A stretch of DNA of 64,000 nucleotides from Paenibacillus qinlingensis. Its GTDB lineage: Bacteria; Bacillota; Bacilli; Paenibacillales; NBRC-103111. Below the pieces are notes generated by a model that did not search any database, was not told where the DNA came from, and saw only the letters and a program-made list of their open reading frames with translations. Where the stretch lies: assembly GCF_013204845.1 (NCBI RefSeq), contig NZ_JABMKY010000017.1:122597-186596 (forward strand), written 5' to 3'. Position 1 is the stretch's first letter. Every line of letters begins with the position of its first letter. Both the position numbers and the translations under genes were made by a program. This document shows positions 61,342 to 64,000 of this stretch, in pieces.

Positions 61342-62181
61342 TTAGTACAACGATCCGGTATTAATGACCGGAGTTGCTGAACGATCAGATACAATCGCAA
61401 CTAGGAGATTGTTGATCATGGCAGCTTTACGCTCCTCGTCAAGCTGCAAACCCTGGGCTTCCAATTGTGCGACAGCCATTTGAACCATGCCAACGGCTCC
61501 TTCTACAATAATGGAGCGTGCTGATAAAATAGCTGATGCTTGTTGGCGCTGCAGCATGGCGCTAGCAATTTCGGTGGAGTAGGCTAGGTGAGTCAGACGG
61601 GACTCAATCACTTCAACACCTGCAACGGAAAGACGATGTTGAAGTTCTGTGCTGAGCTCAGCCGCAACTTCATCGGCATTTCCTCTTAACGAATAACCTT
61701 CTGTTTCGTAACGATCATAAGGATACTTGCTAGCTACATGACGTAGTGCAGTTTCACTTTGAATTTCTACGAATTTCTCATAACTATCTACATCGAACAA
61801 TGCTTTGTACGTATCAACGACTTTAAACACGATGACAGCGGCAATTTCAATTGGATTCCCATCGATATCATTCACTTTTAATTTGACACTGTTAAAATTA
61901 CGAACCCGAAGCGATATTTTCTTATGAGAAGAGAAGGGAATAACAAGCCATATACCGCTTTTGCGAATTGTCCCTAGATAGCTCCCGAAAAAAGTAATGA
62001 CCGTGGCTTGATTCGGCTGAACGACAGTAAATGATGTCAGGGAGATGATGCTAACGACGATTAAAATAGCCCCAATGAGAAAGCTTTGCTGTGTGAAACT
62101 GAAAATGCCTAGCCCAAGTGCGGCAAAAAATAAGAGCAAGCCAATAAAGCCATTGAATGACCCTGCTTTAATTTCTTTCAT
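61342..62181 (-). CDS. SPFH (Band 7) domain membrane protein
   Basis: 279 aa. Two N-terminal membrane helices (about residues 10-28 and 33-52), then an SPFH domain (VVQPNQATVITFFGSYLGTIRKSGIW ... LRVRNFNSVKLKVNDIDGNPIEI) and a helical C-terminal region. Stomatin/prohibitin-like scaffolds organise membrane domains. GGGAGG lies 12 bases upstream of ATG 62181. Pairing with an RHH gene recurs in bacteria as I recall, its role unclear. Confidence 0.87.
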   Translation of the reverse strand: MKEIKAGSFNGFIGLLLFFAALGLGIFSFTQQSFLIGAILIVVSIISLTSFTVVQPNQATVITFFGSYLGTIRKSGIWLVIPFSSHKKISLRVRNFNSVKLKVNDIDGNPIEIAAVIVFKVVDTYKALFDVDSYEKFVEIQSETALRHVASKYPYDRYETEGYSLRGNADEVAAELSTELQHRLSVAGVEVIESRLTHLAYSTEIASAMLQRQQASAILSARSIIVEGAVGMVQMAVAQLEAQGLQLDEERKAAMINNLLVAIVSDRSATPVINTGSLY

Positions 62182-62213
62182 ACGTTGAAAAACCTCCCAT
62201 AGTGTATATTATT

Positions 62214-62234
62214 GTGATATTTATATGATATCAC
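62214..62234. promoter_or_regulatory. Candidate operator in the SPFH promoter
   Basis: GTGATAT-N7-ATATCAC, perfect 7-base arms, spanning the -10 of the SPFH promoter. Confidence 0.7.
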
Positions 62235-62253
62235 TTTTTACTTTAATTGTAAA
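62225..62253 (-). promoter_or_regulatory. Promoter of the SPFH-RHH operon
   Basis: On the minus strand TTTACA (62248-62253), 17 bp, TATCAT (62225-62230). Confidence 0.65.
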
Positions 62254-62333
62254 ATGAAATGTGCGCCTATGGGAGGGGACGTCCTTGTTGATCAAGGAAA
62301 ATAAAGTTCGTTAGTGGAAAATAGAGATCGTTA

Positions 62334-62368
62334 GTGGTCGTTCACTTTTGTGAACAACCACTTTTTTT
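62334..62368 (+). terminator. Orphan plus-strand terminator
   Basis: GTGGT.GTTCAC-TTTT-GTGAAC.ACCAC followed by T7. There is no plus-strand gene between the SPFH promoter and this site. Confidence 0.75.
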
Positions 62369-62533
62369 CTAGGTCTAGGGGTTGTTAATTAATGAGGAAA
62401 TAAATAATTAAGAAGAAGTCGAGCTTGCTCAACTAACTGGCAGGATAGTTAAATTGTTTCACGAATACCTCAAATATAGGAAACTTACGAAGTTCATAAA
62501 TAAGACGTTATATGACATACAGGAGGAGATTTT

Positions 62534-63016
62534 ATGAAAGATAAGAAAAATGAATTTACCGAAATGATATTAAAGTATTTCAATAATTACAAAGAAGAAT
62601 TAATTGTTGATTTAAAGAAAGTCTTATCTTTAAATATTAACCATGAAGTAGAGTATTTAGAGTTTGAAGTACACTACATTTATTTACTGACTCTTCACCC
62701 AATGAAAGAATGGGATGTTGTTGATTTAGGTTTTGAAAATAATAATTTAAGACATCCAGCCGAGTATGATATTAAAATTGATTTTGAAAGCAAGATAGAA
62801 AGCCTACTGTCTTCAATTGTTCAGTATGAGGATGTTTTCGAAGATCCTATTATGAAATCTAGATTAATATTTATTGAATGGATTGCGCATTGTTGGCAGG
62901 AGGTCGGGGGATGCTCTTATAAATACCCTGTTAAGATATTACCTCATGATTGGATCAAGTATACTTATGATCTAAATAACATGAAGTGGGAACACAACGA
63001 AAAAAATGAATTTTAG
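62534..63016 (+). CDS. AT-rich orphan protein (160 aa)
   Basis: A soluble, acidic protein with strong AGGAGGAG before ATG 62534. It is helical at the start (TEMILKYFNNYKEELIVDLKKVL), then EVEYLEFEVHYIYLLTLHP and a Trp-containing C-terminal part. Codon use is distinctly A/T-rich against its neighbours and it lies near transposon sequence, so it is probably acquired. Size and style resemble immunity proteins, but I see no diagnostic motif. Confidence 0.6.
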   Translation: MKDKKNEFTEMILKYFNNYKEELIVDLKKVLSLNINHEVEYLEFEVHYIYLLTLHPMKEWDVVDLGFENNNLRHPAEYDIKIDFESKIESLLSSIVQYEDVFEDPIMKSRLIFIEWIAHCWQEVGGCSYKYPVKILPHDWIKYTYDLNNMKWEHNEKNEF

Positions 63017-63037
63017 CGATTTCAAAATTCCCAGTAG

Positions 63038-63169
63038 ATTCGGGCAGACACCCCTGAACTGGCTAAACCGCATCGCATCACTAAGCTAACGAGAAACTAT
63101 AGCGTGGCGGTGGAACTGATCCATCGCTTGTTTTCGTTGCTGCGCGATCTACCTAACGATTCCAGCTAA
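63038..63169 (+). pseudogene. C-terminal gene fragment
   Basis: A 43-residue open stretch from just after a stop (63035-63037) to TAA 63167-63169, with no start codon or ribosome site. It reads as a protein tail (KPHRITKLTRNYSVAVELIH and on). GC content is higher than the AT-rich gene before it. Probably the remnant of a gene cut by transposition; family not recognised. Confidence 0.5.
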
Positions 63170-63292
63170 TAGCTTGTCAATATTTAATTATTAATAGTAG
63201 TTTCATGAGATGGTATACTTTAAAAAGTGCATGGGAAAGAACCGTCCTATTAAGCACGGATGTAGATTCCATATATTTCTATTTTTTGTTGT

Positions 63293-64000
63293 TCACTCTA
63301 AACGGAATGCTTCCTTAGTAGTTAAGATGGCAAAAATCCAGTGAATGAGTTTATTCACACATGCAATTACTGCTACTTTGAATAGCTTTCCTTCAGCACG
63401 TTTCTTATCATAATAAGTCCTTAATTTCTTATTTCTATTACTACGAATACCGCATCTTACAGCTTGATACAAGGCAGTACGAAGCCTCCTGGAGCCGTGC
63501 TTAGTGATTTTATTTTGGGTAGCTACAAACTTACCTGAAGAAAAAACACTTGGATCAACACCAGCAAAGGCCACCAGTTTCTTTGCGTGATCAAACCGAT
63601 CGATCTCACCAATCTCAGCTAAAATTGTTGCAGCAATCTTAGTGCCAATTCCGGGTATCGATTGGATTAAATCATATTCAAGTAGCTCTTCAGCCAGGCC
63701 ATCTACCGATTTATTAAGGGTTGATAGATGATCCTGGTATTGAAGAAGCAATTTGATGAGCAGCTGTATAGAGATTAAATGGCTTGAAAAAGCCGTCTCC
63801 TTAAAGGGATTTCGCTTTGCTGCCGCTACTAAGACTTGAGCACGTTCCAAGCTCCATGAGACGGATTTGCCGCGTCCAATAAAACTTTGAATTGCATTAG
63901 TAATCTCCAACTCAGACATTTCTAGGACTTCTTTTGATGTTGGGTGTAAAGCCAAAAATCGAAGGGACACCTTTGAATAAAGATCACCAAACACGCCATG
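63293..64000 (-). mobile_element. IS110-family transposase, C-terminal part
   Basis: At least 235 residues of a transposase whose N-terminus (DEDD domain) is beyond the right edge. The visible part is the Transposase_20 domain: LIQSIPGIGTKIAATILAEIG, then KKLVAFAGVDPSVFSSGKF and TKHGSRRLRTALYQAVRCG with the catalytic-domain Ser region. The frame is intact to its stop at 63293. The element's end should lie in 63170-63292, but no terminal repeat is expected for IS110. In the relatives studied the bridge RNA is upstream of the gene, i.e. outside this window. Confidence 0.9.

Larger units (their letters stand above)
62182..62533. other. Intergenic region with operator and stray terminator
   Basis: Besides the SPFH promoter/operator it contains a partly repeated GTTAGTGG (GTTCGTTAGTGG / GATCGTTAGTGG) and a strong plus-strand terminator with no gene before it. 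No open frame of note. Confidence 0.55.

Noticed and set aside
1..64000. tRNA, rRNA or other structural RNA genes
   Set aside because: Reading for cloverleaf signatures (GGTTCGA-type T arms, CCA ends) gave no convincing candidate. A covariance-model scan would settle this.

Overview
The window looks like a chromosomal segment of a spore-forming, low-to-mid-GC Gram-positive bacterium of the Paenibacillus type. The evidence is direct: two alpha/beta-type small acid-soluble spore proteins with sigma-G-like promoters, gerQ, ylbJ, a pair of exosporium-type DUF4183 proteins, a tryptophan T-box leader, GlnR/TnrA and Fur boxes, strong AGGAGG-type ribosome binding sites and frequent TTG/GTG starts. 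No rRNA or tRNA gene and no CRISPR array was seen. The genus is inferred from gene content only.

Layout. 1-9 kb: NAD kinase, a PilZ protein, an alpha-glucan phosphorylase, YlbJ, a truncated globin, a DUF2225 zinc-ribbon protein, a GGDEF membrane protein and two small proteins. 9-19 kb: an M3 peptidase, a repeat-rich gap, a chemoreceptor, a Fur-controlled siderophore uptake locus (two permeases and an ATPase divergent from the binding lipoprotein), a spore protein and RNase HI. 19-30 kb: a three-gene sugar-type ABC importer, ilvD, a UPF0718 permease, T-box-trpS, a second spore protein, a YfhP-like membrane hydrolase and gerQ. 30-41 kb: an orphan response regulator, then a urea module: urtABCDE on the minus strand, divergent from ureABCFGD on the plus strand, with two near-identical GlnR/TnrA boxes between them. 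41-49 kb: ctaB-sco (haem A and copper delivery to cytochrome oxidase), an orphan TOPRIM protein, an MFS transporter, and a run of envelope genes (two small membrane proteins, a membrane-anchored transglutaminase, a HAD phosphatase and a PBP2-like transpeptidase).

49.3-50.5 kb is a gene-free gap with an unusual A/C-rich heptamer-hexamer array whose minus strand carries six consecutive GGGTTT units. 50-57 kb: asnB, a Cof-type phosphatase, DUF456, a MurJ/SpoVB-type flippase and DUF2515. 57-60 kb: a GntR (YtrA-type) repressor, ABC ATPase, permease and secreted protein in one operon with inverted-repeat operators. 60-64 kb: the DUF4183 pair, an SPFH-RHH two-gene unit with inverted repeats over its promoter and over an internal start codon, an AT-rich orphan gene, a gene fragment, and the 3' part of an IS110-family transposase running off the window.

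The clearest functional unit is nitrogen scavenging: the Urt importer brings urea in, urease releases ammonia, and both promoters carry the same nitrogen-control box at different positions. The least explained structures are the telomere-like array at 49.5-49.8 kb and the SPFH-RHH unit at 61.1-62.3 kb. Many start codons here were chosen from ribosome binding site spacing and differ from the longest open frame.
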